Below, in pieces: positions 9,994 to 19,795 of a DNA stretch of 64,000 nt. The stretch spans positions 1 to 64,000 of the forward strand of contig CAJODB010000001.1 of the NCBI GenBank assembly GCA_905233185.1, given 5' to 3'. A program made the translations under genes and the position numbers. Each line of letters begins with the position of its first letter. The first letter of the stretch is position 1. Below the pieces are notes generated by a model. It was not told where the DNA came from and searched no databases. It saw only the letters and a program-made list of their open reading frames with translations. This DNA is from an uncultured Alphaproteobacteria bacterium. GTDB taxonomy: Bacteria; Pseudomonadota; Alphaproteobacteria; UBA3830.

Positions 9994-11229
9994 TCATTTA
10001 ATCTTGCTTATAAAATCCAAGACCTTATCTTTGATTACGTTCATGGTTAAGCCTTCTTTTTCGGTTATTGCGTTTTCTATCGCAATGGATTCATTCTTAC
10101 CCATGATGTCATTTGTTATATCTTCCAAGACTTCAACAATAGATCCTCCGGAAGCTGCGAGAGGTTGACCTATGTTTGCAGAAGCAAGGGCTGAAACTTC
10201 ATCAAATGGGATGGAGTAATTTATTTTTCTGCCAATAACCTTTTCGAACGCTTCTCTTGATAATGCACCATTACTTGACATACCAACTTTGTTTGCAACA
10301 ATGAGAATTTTCTTTCCTGCTTGATCAGCGTTGAAGAATTCAAGAATTCTTGCTGTATTTTGAGCGGAAGCTAAGCTCATTTCCACCATTATTATGAAAA
10401 TTTCGCTTTTATTCATACCAACTCTTGTAACACTTGTTACTTCTCTTTGAGAGTCAACGATAACATAGTTAAATTGTTTCTTAATAAGGTTCATGAGAGC
10501 TTCAAAAGCTTCTAGATCAACTACAATTCCTCTTACAAGGTCACATAAACCGCCTAGATAGTACAAACGGTTACTGGATTTTTTCAAAATTGTCTCGATA
10601 AAGTAGTCATCTATCTTATCTGGGGACTCAATAATATCCAAATACGCATTTTCTGCTTTCAGATCAAGTAATAAATTAGCTGTACCAAACAAAAAATCCA
10701 TATCCATAAGCAAAGTACGCTTGAAGTTTACGTTAGCAAGAAGCCATGCGATATTTGCAGCTACAGTAGTTGCTCCTGCGCCACCGACAGAGCTTATTAC
10801 ATTGATGAGTTTCCCGCTTTTTTCGACAACCGTTTTTTTGTTGTTCATAGCATCTTCTAACGTTTTTCTTAAAATAACGTTGTTCAAAGGCTTAACGATA
10901 TAATCTGAGACGCCCATGTTCATTAAATCTCGGAACAAACCTACATCGTTTCTCGTTCCGATAACTATGATGTTTATATTTGGAGCGCTGAATTCTTTAA
11001 TTTTGTTTATGTCTCCCAAAGGTAACTCTGAGTCAGAGATGTCAGCAATAAGTACCTTAGGAGTTCTCGAGGTTTTCATAAACTCTACTATGTCGGCTAT
11101 CTTACCTTGTTTAGCTTCGGCATACGCCAGATTCATTTCCTTGACTACATTCATTATGATCTGTTCAGATACAGGATCATTAACAAATGCCATCAGGTTG
11201 TGTGGTAAATCTGCATTATTCGTAGCCAT
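9994..11229 (-). CDS. cpaE: CpaE/TadZ pilus localisation ATPase (receiver-like + MinD-like domains)
   Basis: ISSVGGAGATTVAANIAWLLA variant MinD P-loop with N-terminal receiver-like domain; between cpaF and cpaD. Confidence 0.9.
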   Translation of the reverse strand: MATNNADLPHNLMAFVNDPVSEQIIMNVVKEMNLAYAEAKQGKIADIVEFMKTSRTPKVLIADISDSELPLGDINKIKEFSAPNINIIVIGTRNDVGLFRDLMNMGVSDYIVKPLNNVILRKTLEDAMNNKKTVVEKSGKLINVISSVGGAGATTVAANIAWLLANVNFKRTLLMDMDFLFGTANLLLDLKAENAYLDIIESPDKIDDYFIETILKKSSNRLYYLGGLCDLVRGIVVDLEAFEALMNLIKKQFNYVIVDSQREVTSVTRVGMNKSEIFIIMVEMSLASAQNTARILEFFNADQAGKKILIVANKVGMSSNGALSREAFEKVIGRKINYSIPFDEVSALASANIGQPLAASGGSIVEVLEDITNDIMGKNESIAIENAITEKEGLTMNVIKDKVLDFISKIK

Positions 11230-11307
11230 GTAATTTTCTCCATACCATCAATTCATAAAACTTTATCGCTTCTTTACCTCTTATAGAGGATTCTGCGTGC
11301 TTTTAAA

Positions 11308-11964
11308 TTAACTGCCGCTGCTTCCGCTGCCGCCACCACCTCCAGTAGAGGAAATGGCACTTATTGCATCACTTACTCGAGCACCTTGGTATTCTCTGGG
11401 TGCGGAAAAATCAGCTTTATTCGCTATCATTTCCTCGAGGTTATAAACGCGTGATACACCATATTTCGGAAGATTTTTGTTTGTATCTGTATCGCCTATA
11501 TATTCGCTCCAAACATCACAATTTGGTTTTTTCACTTTATATTGCAATATTCCTATGCGAACTCCTGGTTTTGCGTCTTTATAAACGCAAACTCCCTTGT
11601 CTATTATTCGGCTTCTGATAAATCCATGCTTATACATAAGGGACTTGATTTGTTCCTTTACTCTTATTTGAATTTCTATAGAAACAGGAGTATTTGATAC
11701 GATCATAAAATCAATATTATCTATTCCTGTTGCTCTTGTATCTTTCAAGAGTGCTTCTATTTCAGCGATGGTTGCATTTGAGAAGCTTAAATTGGAGTCG
11801 CTTAAAAAGAGATGATGCTCACACTGTTCTTCGGAATCGATAGCAGCAAATTCCGGAATATATCCATCATCAACTTTAACCTGCTTATCGCAAGCGCTCA
11901 TGAGCACAAGTACTGATAACAATGTCAGATATTTGAATTTATTATTTATTTTTCTTTCTAACAT
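11308..11964 (-). CDS. cpaD: CpaD-like pilus biogenesis lipoprotein
   Basis: Lipobox LMSACDK; KPNCDVWSEY...NLPKYGVSRVYNLEEMIANKADFSAPRE resembles the CpaD C-terminal pattern; cluster position. Confidence 0.75.
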   Translation of the reverse strand: MLERKINNKFKYLTLLSVLVLMSACDKQVKVDDGYIPEFAAIDSEEQCEHHLFLSDSNLSFSNATIAEIEALLKDTRATGIDNIDFMIVSNTPVSIEIQIRVKEQIKSLMYKHGFIRSRIIDKGVCVYKDAKPGVRIGILQYKVKKPNCDVWSEYIGDTDTNKNLPKYGVSRVYNLEEMIANKADFSAPREYQGARVSDAISAISSTGGGGGSGSSGS

Positions 11965-11982
11965 TTTCTATTACTCCATTTT

Positions 11983-13473
11983 CTACTTTATAGAGAACCC
12001 TGCAGTTTGTATTTTCTTAATGTTCTTGTGGAATTTCCTCGCGATAAGAGATTCCAGAGGCGAATACATTCTAGGAATCATATCCGTAGGTACTTTCAAC
12101 TGTTTTGAGGATGGTTTTACAATATAAGGAGTAACAATTATAACCAACTCTCTTTGTGTTTTTGTTACCTTAGAATCCCTGAATAGTGCACCTAAAAGAG
12201 GAAGATCCGCTAAAAACGGAGTTTCATTTGATGCAGAGCTGGTGTTTGTTTGTAACAATCCAGCTATTGCCAAGCTTTGTCCACTCCCAAGTTCAACAGT
12301 TGTAGTCGCTTCTTTTGTGGATAGGGCAGGGGCCTTGTCTGTGGTCGATCCCTCTATCGTACTGACTTTCGGAGTAACCGTTATGTTTATTCTGTCTTCT
12401 GATAAAACAACAGGTGTAAACTCAATTGAAGTACCCCATTCTTTGAACTCTGTAGTTGTTGTGTTTTCACCTGGTTGAGTTACCGTATATCCAAATTCAC
12501 CACCCGACTTGAATTCAGCTTTAGTGCCAGACATAGCCATTATAGTCGGTTCAGCAAGAACTGATGCAAATGATTCTTGTGCTAAAGCATCGATAAGTCC
12601 TGAAACGCCATTATGACCAGCAGTATGTACAAGCCAATGCCCACCAGTTGAAGCTGAAAGCATACCGCTTGATTTCAATAAATTTGTTTTTAATTCTTCA
12701 ACTCCCTGATCATTAGTGATGTGTTCAAAAAATGATGATGCATTTCCTGAACTGAATCCATAAGCTAATCCGTTTGTAGTGTTTGGAGTGGAAACTGTTC
12801 TGAAGTTTACGCCCAAACTCTTTGTCAGTTCTCTGTTTACTTCTGCGATTTTCACTTTCAACAAGACTTGGGTTGCTGTTTCTATTGATAGTTTGTTTAC
12901 TATGTTGCTACTTTCAATAAATTTTGCGACAATTTCCTGTACATCCGCAGCAACTTCAGGAGAAGGAACACGCCCGCGCAGTATGACTGATTTATCTACG
13001 GATAGAATATCCACACTTGTATCCGGATGCATTTCTTTGATCGCGTTTTTTATGGTTTTGATCGGATATGTTACACGAACTTTGCAGTCGACTAAGACAT
13101 TTCCTTTTTTCCCATTGATAACTAAGGTTGTTTCTCCCGGTGCCAGTCCCATGAGATATAAAGAATTATCGCTCAATAACTGAACATCGATGATATCAGG
13201 GTTCGGAATGAAGATTTCACCCGCTTTTTCCTTTAATTTGATGAAATTAACGGAATTAACTTCTACTTCTTTCATCGTTCCGCTCAGTTCTTTTGCAGAA
13301 AACTTTTTTCCAGGTTTTTTTGCTGACTTTTTTGCAGTGGTTGCTTCTGTCACAGCTGCTTCATCAACTGACTCGTTAGAAATATTATTATCAGCTGTAT
13401 CGCTTGCAACACAATAACTGAAACAAAGCGAAAGTAGAATGAATCCCGTACCAAAAATGCTATTCTTACTCAT
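11983..13473 (-). CDS. cpaC: Tad pilus secretin CpaC/RcpA
   Basis: BON-like and secretin domains: VLAEPTIMAMSGTKAEFKSGGEF...ITVTPKVSTIEG...QSLAIAGLLQTNTSSASNETPFLADLPLLGALFRD. Confidence 0.95.
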   Translation of the reverse strand: MSKNSIFGTGFILLSLCFSYCVASDTADNNISNESVDEAAVTEATTAKKSAKKPGKKFSAKELSGTMKEVEVNSVNFIKLKEKAGEIFIPNPDIIDVQLLSDNSLYLMGLAPGETTLVINGKKGNVLVDCKVRVTYPIKTIKNAIKEMHPDTSVDILSVDKSVILRGRVPSPEVAADVQEIVAKFIESSNIVNKLSIETATQVLLKVKIAEVNRELTKSLGVNFRTVSTPNTTNGLAYGFSSGNASSFFEHITNDQGVEELKTNLLKSSGMLSASTGGHWLVHTAGHNGVSGLIDALAQESFASVLAEPTIMAMSGTKAEFKSGGEFGYTVTQPGENTTTTEFKEWGTSIEFTPVVLSEDRINITVTPKVSTIEGSTTDKAPALSTKEATTTVELGSGQSLAIAGLLQTNTSSASNETPFLADLPLLGALFRDSKVTKTQRELVIIVTPYIVKPSSKQLKVPTDMIPRMYSPLESLIARKFHKNIKKIQTAGFSIK

Positions 13474-13534
13474 TCTAAACTCCTTTAAAAATACCTACAT
13501 ACAACACAAACTTATAATTTTTTTTCATTCCCCA

Positions 13535-14857
13535 TCATTTATCCGAATCTGACGAGCTTGCTTCGCTTGAACCGCCGCCATTGCCCGATGGTTTTCCATT
13601 TGCATCAAATTCTACCTTGCTGGCGGTTAATTTTCGGTATATAGTCGCCGATTTTGCATTATTTTCGTTTTCTTCTTCTCCAATAATCTTTCCACTAACG
13701 ACTTCATACTGTCCGATGTTACTACCTGATGATATTTTTCTGTTATTTCCTGAAATATTTCTGGAAGTATTATTGTTATTTATATCTGCCTTTGAATTTA
13801 TCGACAAAATGTTATTCATTAATACTGTCATGTCCTCTTCTTCTTTCTGACGTTTCGCATACTCTTCAAATTGTATGCTACTTGGAGAGTTGTCATTCAT
13901 GTTCAGAATGTTATAAAGAACGGGGTCAAAATCGGAGTTATCCTCTTGTACAGGCATTCCTTTATCTTTTGCATCGTCCTTTTCTGTTTGGCTTCTTATA
14001 GAAAGGATTAATCCATTAGCGCTAGACTGCTTCAGCATAGTTTCAACCATATCCTCTCTTACTTCTAAAGTTACACTCTTAGGAGTCGTTAAACCGCTGA
14101 CGATACCTCCAACGTTACTGAGGAATCCACCGCTATCATTATTTCCTCCGTTTTTATTTTTATCGGTATCGAATTTCGTTGCGCCATCGATTGCCAAAAT
14201 TTTTAGCGCTCTATATTTATGTGTTCTTGTTCTTTCACCGACCTGCTCCATGATAAGAACATCAACTAAATCTCCTGCTTTCATCATATTGGTTGAAGTT
14301 GCAGATCTCTGATCGATAGGAAAAGTTACCGCCCTCATACCTTTTTTGATGAATTCTTCGTTCTTTTCTTTTTCTAATTTCTTCTTTGCTTCCTCTTCTT
14401 TCTTCTTGCGCTCATTTTCCTTTTTCTTTTGCGGATCTTCATTGGTCAGCATAGACATAGTTAGAGGTACGCCGTTTGGTATATCTGTATTTGCCCACAT
14501 TTTTAAGGCATTTGAATAGTCTGCGCCGTTGTTTAAAGGGGTACCAGCATGATCTTTTGCAATGAAATAAGGTTGCATTGCTTCAGTAGGCCATTTTTCC
14601 CACTTTAATTTATCCAATATGATTTTTTCATCTTTTTTGAACTTTCTTGAGACAAACAAAACGAAATCATCTTCTTCCTTTTTCTTCTTTTTTTCTTCTT
14701 TATTCACCATGAGAGGTATTTCAGGCATGGAAATTTCTTTGTGTGCTTGTTGCTGTGTCGGAGCAACAGAGCTAGGCAGAAGCCATTTAACTAAGATGGT
14801 TATTACCAAAGCTATAATTGAAGCTATTATTATTGGAAGAGCATCTTTTTTATTCAT
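13535..14857 (-). CDS. cpaB: CpaB/RcpC-like Flp pilus assembly protein
   Basis: N-terminal TM; MRAVTFPIDQRSATSTNMMKAGDLVDVLIME matches the CpaB SAF/RcpC region; cluster context. Confidence 0.85.
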   Translation of the reverse strand: MNKKDALPIIIASIIALVITILVKWLLPSSVAPTQQQAHKEISMPEIPLMVNKEEKKKKKEEDDFVLFVSRKFKKDEKIILDKLKWEKWPTEAMQPYFIAKDHAGTPLNNGADYSNALKMWANTDIPNGVPLTMSMLTNEDPQKKKENERKKKEEEAKKKLEKEKNEEFIKKGMRAVTFPIDQRSATSTNMMKAGDLVDVLIMEQVGERTRTHKYRALKILAIDGATKFDTDKNKNGGNNDSGGFLSNVGGIVSGLTTPKSVTLEVREDMVETMLKQSSANGLILSIRSQTEKDDAKDKGMPVQEDNSDFDPVLYNILNMNDNSPSSIQFEEYAKRQKEEEDMTVLMNNILSINSKADINNNNTSRNISGNNRKISSGSNIGQYEVVSGKIIGEEENENNAKSATIYRKLTASKVEFDANGKPSGNGGGSSEASSSDSDK

Positions 14858-14861
14858 AACA

Positions 14862-15527
14862 TCACCTAGACAACAAATTCTCCAATATCACACAAAATCC
14901 ACCGTACGCTAACGCGACACCATATGGGATTTCTTGCCGCCAAACATTCTTAACACGATAAGTTAATGCAGCGGTCCTATTAGTGATCCTACTCAAAGAA
15001 AGTAAAACAATATTTAAAAACGCATTTTTTTTCTTATTTTTTCGAATAGTTAATAATTTCAATACAACTTTTCTTCGAAAAGCAAAAATATATCTGCCGA
15101 ATAACATGTAAGTTATGGCTAGCAAAATTCCTGCTATAGAGATACCAACGAGGAATATGTCTAAATTATCTTCTGCGAATAGAAGTAACGGAAATAGAAA
15201 TTTAACATCACCACCTCCGATCATATCGCAGTGATTTAGTACTAGTGTTATAACGAAAACTGCCAGAGCAATAGAAAAACCTTCCAAGAAATTATGGCCG
15301 GATACACCAAATATGTAGGAAATTACATACAAAATACAAAGAGCAATAACGGGTTCATCTTCTATTCTGAAAAATAAGAAATCATTAAGGGCGATTATCA
15401 ACAGAATTAATCCGAAAAGAACCCAAATTACCAAAATACTGTCCTCGCAAAATATACCGTTTTCTGAAAAGTAACATTGAATAAGTAAAAAAGGAGTTAA
15501 CTTTAAATATAAAATGAACAAAAACAT
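14862..15527 (-). CDS. cpaA: Prepilin peptidase CpaA/TadV-like
   Basis: Polytopic; HCDMIGGGDVKFLFPLLLF contains the GGGDxK-type catalytic motif of A24 prepilin peptidases. Confidence 0.88.
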   Translation of the reverse strand: MFLFILYLKLTPFLLIQCYFSENGIFCEDSILVIWVLFGLILLIIALNDFLFFRIEDEPVIALCILYVISYIFGVSGHNFLEGFSIALAVFVITLVLNHCDMIGGGDVKFLFPLLLFAEDNLDIFLVGISIAGILLAITYMLFGRYIFAFRRKVVLKLLTIRKNKKKNAFLNIVLLSLSRITNRTAALTYRVKNVWRQEIPYGVALAYGGFCVILENLLSR

Positions 15528-15601
15528 GTTTGTTTTGAGATAATATTGTAATATTCTGTTAACACATTTGTTTTTGTATTTTATGTGAGGAAGAGAATAA
15601 G

Positions 15602-15937
15602 ATGCCTATGTTTTCTTTCAATCAATCTTCTTGTGAAGCAAGGCTAATGCGGCTTTTGCAAGAAAGTTTCTTTCAAAGATCTTGGAGAAATAAGGTAATA
15701 GCAAAGTGGGTGGCAGGTCGACTTGGTTATAAGGGCGATGAAATGAACTCTTATGTAAGGAATTTTATACTTTCATGTCTTGCCGTACCTAACGATAGAA
15801 AAATGATAGATAGGATTCTAGCTGATTTTAAAGAAGAAAGCATTCCGATTACTGAAGATGATATCGTCAATAAAATAAAATCAGTTGAAGAGAGAATGAG
15901 AACAAAAGCAGGCTTGATGGAAGAACATGCTAACTGA
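15602..15937 (+). CDS. DUF1476 family protein (ATP synthase zeta-inhibitor-like)
   Basis: RSWRNKVIAKWVAGRLGYKGDEMNSYVRNFILSCL...DRKMIDRILADFKEESIPITEDDIVNKI follows the DUF1476 pattern. Confidence 0.7.
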   Translation: MPMFSFNQSSCEARLMRLLQESFFQRSWRNKVIAKWVAGRLGYKGDEMNSYVRNFILSCLAVPNDRKMIDRILADFKEESIPITEDDIVNKIKSVEERMRTKAGLMEEHAN

Positions 15938-16682
15938 ACTTGTATATGAGAATAAAAACGATATTGCGGTATTAACTTTAAATAATCCGAAAAAGTTGAA
16001 TGCTCTGTCTTCTGAATTTGTAACGGAAATATATAAGAGAATTTCATCAATAAAGAAAGATACAAAGGTTCTTGTTATTAAATCTGGCTTTGCAAAAGCT
16101 TTTGCTGCAGGTGTAAATGTCCAGGAAATTCATGATAATTCTTATGAAAGTGCATATTTGAACAGCTTTATAGATCAAACATGGGAAGCTGTTGCGAATG
16201 TAAAGATTCCTGTAATTGCTGCGATATCAGGATATGCACTTGGAGGCGGATTTGAATTGGCTCTCATGTGCGATATTATTATCGCGTCTAAAAGTGCTGT
16301 TTTCGGTTTTCCGGAGGTCAATTTAGGCATAATGCCGGGAATGGGAGGTACTCAGTTTCTTACAAGAGCTGTAGGAACGAAAGTTGCAAGCGAAATCCTT
16401 ATGACTGGACGTTTTGTTAAAGCGGATGAGGCATTGCAGCTTGGACTAATCAATTATCTGGTAGAAGATGACAACGAAATAATGGAAAAAACCATGGGAG
16501 TCGCCAAAGAAATAGCAAACAAATCCGTTATGAGTACTCGTATGATAAAAGAAGCCATACGTATGTCACTGGATGTAGGTATTACTCAAGGAATAAAGAG
16601 CGAAAGACAGATGTTTCGTTCTCTTTTTTCTACCAGTTTTAAGCAAAAAGGCACTGAGGAGTTTCTGAATAAGAAAAAATAA
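15927..16682 (+). CDS. Enoyl-CoA hydratase/isomerase family protein
   Basis: AFAAGVNVQEI...IPVIAAISGYALGGGFELALMCDIIIASKSAVFGFPEVNLGIMPGMGGTQFL: crotonase fold motifs. Confidence 0.95.
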   Translation: MLTELVYENKNDIAVLTLNNPKKLNALSSEFVTEIYKRISSIKKDTKVLVIKSGFAKAFAAGVNVQEIHDNSYESAYLNSFIDQTWEAVANVKIPVIAAISGYALGGGFELALMCDIIIASKSAVFGFPEVNLGIMPGMGGTQFLTRAVGTKVASEILMTGRFVKADEALQLGLINYLVEDDNEIMEKTMGVAKEIANKSVMSTRMIKEAIRMSLDVGITQGIKSERQMFRSLFSTSFKQKGTEEFLNKKK

Positions 16683-16742
16683 GCTTTCCGCGATGTTTTG
16701 TAATCGCATAATATGTGTTGTATGTTAGTTGGTGAGGTCTGA

Positions 16743-19085
16743 ATGGCAGAAATAAGTACTGTAAATCAATCAGTTATACTGACTAATCAAAAAGATCTTG
16801 TAGCACAACTTAAAACTTCGCTTGGAGAATCGAAACTTGTTCTGAAATATTTACAGGGTACTGAAACAATATCTGATCTATTTGAATTTCGAGTTGTATT
16901 TGAGACAGAAAATGATTCTATAGATCAAGATAAAGCGCTTGGAACAAGTTTTACCATTACAATAAAAGCAGATAAAGAAGAAAGAATTATCAATGGGATA
17001 GTTGCTGAATTTTCTCAGGGAGCGACTAAAGAGAAAAACGGCATAGATCTTACAGAATATACAGCGATTTTACGTCCGAAACTATGGTATCTTACTCTTG
17101 ATAAGAATTATCTGATTTTTCAAAAGAAAAAAGGTATCGATATAATAAAGCAAGTTTTAAAAGACGGAGGTGTTACGGATATCGATGACAAAACAAAATC
17201 AAGAGGCAAGATTGAGCGAGAATATTGCGTGCAATATGGAGAAAGTAGTTTCAATTTTGTTTCTCGCCTTATGGAAGATGAAGGGATCTTCTATTTTTTT
17301 ACTCACACGGACGGCAAACACACAATGGTCCTTGCTGATAGTTCCAGTGCGCACAAAGCGATTTCAGGAGCAAAGAAAATAACCTTTATGAAGGGCATTC
17401 AATCTATCTTTCCTTTGGGATTGATTTTTAATACGACTATGACTACAGCCTTTAATACAGGCGGATATATAACGGCAGATTACAATTACACAATTTCTGC
17501 AACGAAATTGCACAGTAAGCTTGATTCTAAATACAAAAAAGGGCCGAAATATTACGAATTTCCCGGAAACTTTGCAAAAGCCAAGGAAGGCGATGATATT
17601 GCAAAGTTACGTGTAGAGGAATTCGAGCTTAATCATTGTTTATTGGAAGCGTCATCTACGGTTCCGAGAATTACTCCGGGATTTTCATTCCAAATAGACG
17701 GACATCACAGCAAAAAATTTAATGAAGAATTTATTGCGTATACAGTTGAACATATATACGATTTTACAGGTTCTCAAGGGTACATATACATAAATAATGT
17801 AAAGGCTTTTCCGAAAAAGACGGAATTTCGTGCTCCTCGTCGAGCTATGCATCCGAAAATATCAGGAACGCAAACAGCTATTGTTGTTTGTTCATCGGGA
17901 GAAGAGATATTTGTCGGCGAGCACTGTTCTATTAAAGTGCATTTTCATTGGGACCAGATCGGAAAAGCAAAAGATACAGAAGATAGTTCTTGCTGGATTC
18001 GTGTTATGCAACCTCTTTCAGGAAGCAGTTGGGGACATGTTTTTGTTCCACGTGTAGGGCAGGAGGTTGTTGTCGCATTTGTCGGAGGTGATCCTGATAG
18101 ACCGATAGTGGTGGGATGTGTCTATAATGACCAATTTAAACCGCCATATACCGAAAAAGAAAAAATGCAGTCTGGTATAAAATTAGCGACCTTTAAAGAC
18201 AGCGATAAAAAGATGTTCAATGAGGTTCGTTTTAATGATGAAAAAGACAAGCAAGAAATATACGTTCATGCAGAAAAAGATGCTTATATAAATATAAAAA
18301 ACTCGAGAAAGACAGAAATTGAAGAAAGTGATGATACTTTGGATATATTCAAAGGAAATAGAACAATAACTTTACAGGCAAAAGGTGATGATCCCGCAAA
18401 TCATAGCACAACGCTTACGAAAGGTGATTTTTCTTTGACTCTTACTGAAGGAAATCAAAGTACAAACTTGGATAAAGGGAATCAAACGACAACCTTAAAG
18501 GAAGGTAACCAAACAACCAATCTTGATAAAGGTAATTCCGATACTACTTTGAAGGAAGGAAATATGTCGTGTACCCTCAAAAAAGGAAATATGACCGTAG
18601 AGCTGAAGGACGGAAATTGCACAATTAAAATTGCGGGAAAATTAAGTATAAAAGCGGATAAAGGAATAAGTATAGAATCTGGAGATGCTTGTTCTATTAA
18701 ATCAACAAAGGATTATTCTGTTGATTCAAAAGCAAAAATTTCGATGAAATCTATGCAAGCATTCAGCAATGAAACAGGTGCGGGAGGTGCGTACAGTATA
18801 AAAACAGGAGCTGGAGGAGGAATAAAAGCCGAATCTGGCGCTGGCGGAGCTATAAACGTAAAATCAGGAGCAGGTGGCGCAATCTCTGTTGAATCAGGTG
18901 TCGGTGGCGATCTGAAAATGAAAGGTGGATTAAATCTCAAAGCCGAAGCAATGCTTAATACCGAAATAAAAGCGACTGTTCAAGCGAAAGTCGGCGGCGT
19001 TATGGTAGAAGTACAAGGACAGGGGATGACAAAAGTTGGTGCTCCAATGATTACAGTTGGTGGAGGTATGTTGCAGCTTGGCTAG
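16743..19085 (+). CDS. vgrG: Type VI secretion spike protein VgrG
   Basis: 780 aa; N-terminal gp27-like, central CSSGEEIFVGEHCSIKVHFHWDQIGKAKDTEDSSCWIRVMQPLSGSSWGHVFVPRVGQEVVVAFVGGDPDRPIVVGCVYND (gp5/VgrG), repetitive C-terminus. Confidence 0.96.
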   Translation: MAEISTVNQSVILTNQKDLVAQLKTSLGESKLVLKYLQGTETISDLFEFRVVFETENDSIDQDKALGTSFTITIKADKEERIINGIVAEFSQGATKEKNGIDLTEYTAILRPKLWYLTLDKNYLIFQKKKGIDIIKQVLKDGGVTDIDDKTKSRGKIEREYCVQYGESSFNFVSRLMEDEGIFYFFTHTDGKHTMVLADSSSAHKAISGAKKITFMKGIQSIFPLGLIFNTTMTTAFNTGGYITADYNYTISATKLHSKLDSKYKKGPKYYEFPGNFAKAKEGDDIAKLRVEEFELNHCLLEASSTVPRITPGFSFQIDGHHSKKFNEEFIAYTVEHIYDFTGSQGYIYINNVKAFPKKTEFRAPRRAMHPKISGTQTAIVVCSSGEEIFVGEHCSIKVHFHWDQIGKAKDTEDSSCWIRVMQPLSGSSWGHVFVPRVGQEVVVAFVGGDPDRPIVVGCVYNDQFKPPYTEKEKMQSGIKLATFKDSDKKMFNEVRFNDEKDKQEIYVHAEKDAYINIKNSRKTEIEESDDTLDIFKGNRTITLQAKGDDPANHSTTLTKGDFSLTLTEGNQSTNLDKGNQTTTLKEGNQTTNLDKGNSDTTLKEGNMSCTLKKGNMTVELKDGNCTIKIAGKLSIKADKGISIESGDACSIKSTKDYSVDSKAKISMKSMQAFSNETGAGGAYSIKTGAGGGIKAESGAGGAINVKSGAGGAISVESGVGGDLKMKGGLNLKAEAMLNTEIKATVQAKVGGVMVEVQGQGMTKVGAPMITVGGGMLQLG
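18403..18630 (+). repeat. Intragenic ~10-aa repeats (TTLKEGNQTTNLDKGN type) in vgrG
   Basis: STTLTKGDFSLTLTEGNQSTNLDKGNQTTTLKEGNQTTNLDKGNSDTTLKEGNMSCTLKKGNMTVELKDGN. Confidence 0.9.
18774..18930 (+). repeat. Intragenic ~10-aa GAGGA(I)xVxS repeats in vgrG
   Basis: GAGGAYSIKTGAGGGIKAESGAGGAINVKSGAGGAISVESGVGGDLKMKGG. Confidence 0.9.
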
Positions 19086-19179
19086 AGCTAAATAGATTTT
19101 TCAAAAATGAACTTTCGAATACAGGCTACACCATATTATCTAAAGATGATAATATTATAGAATGATTTATGGGTGTTTT

Positions 19180-19794
19180 ATGAATAAGAAAAAAGTATTT
19201 GCAGCAAGTTGTTTTGGAGGTTCGCTTCTATCTCTTTTATTATGGCTCACTGCATGCGATCCTGTGACGATTGCTATTGGCGGTACGGCTGTAGCTGGAG
19301 CGGAAGTTGCTCGCAACCAAAATGGCGTGACAGGAGCGATTTCAGATTCAGCACTTCAGGCTAAGATAAATAAAATGCTGTTTGATAATGATCGCGATAT
19401 ATTTGATAGAACAGAATTGTCTGTTAAGCATGGTGCTGTCGTAGTGATTGGGTATATGAAAGATCAAGAACAATGCACACGAACTATGGAATTGGTGAAA
19501 AGAGCCGGTGGTTATCAGAATGTGTTTTTTGAATTATCAATAGGAGATCTTCCTGACATAAAGGATTTAGCTAACGATTCAAGTATAACATCAAGAATAA
19601 AGTCTGCTATGCTATTTGACGGAAACATACAGTCGCTTAATTACGATATAACTACCGTAAAAGGAGTTGTTTATATTTGCGGAACAGCGCAATCAAAATA
19701 TGAACGAGATCTGGTTATAAATTGCGCTCGTAATACTTCCAGCGTAGAGCGAGTTGTCTCTTATATCAGTATAAATAGAGGCGGAGCATCATAA
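19180..19794 (+). CDS. BON-domain lipoprotein
   Basis: Lipobox LTAC; two BON-like segments (SALQAKINKMLFDNDRDIFDRTELSVKHGAVVVIGYMKDQ; SSITSRIKSAMLFDGNIQSLNYDITTVKGVVYICGTAQS). Confidence 0.85.
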   Translation: MNKKKVFAASCFGGSLLSLLLWLTACDPVTIAIGGTAVAGAEVARNQNGVTGAISDSALQAKINKMLFDNDRDIFDRTELSVKHGAVVVIGYMKDQEQCTRTMELVKRAGGYQNVFFELSIGDLPDIKDLANDSSITSRIKSAMLFDGNIQSLNYDITTVKGVVYICGTAQSKYERDLVINCARNTSSVERVVSYISINRGGAS

Positions 19795-19795
19795 A

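Noticed and set aside
8106-11233. Several 60-130 aa ORFs antisense to the tad genes
   Set aside because: Codon-shadow ORFs opposite well-supported tad CDSs; no motifs.
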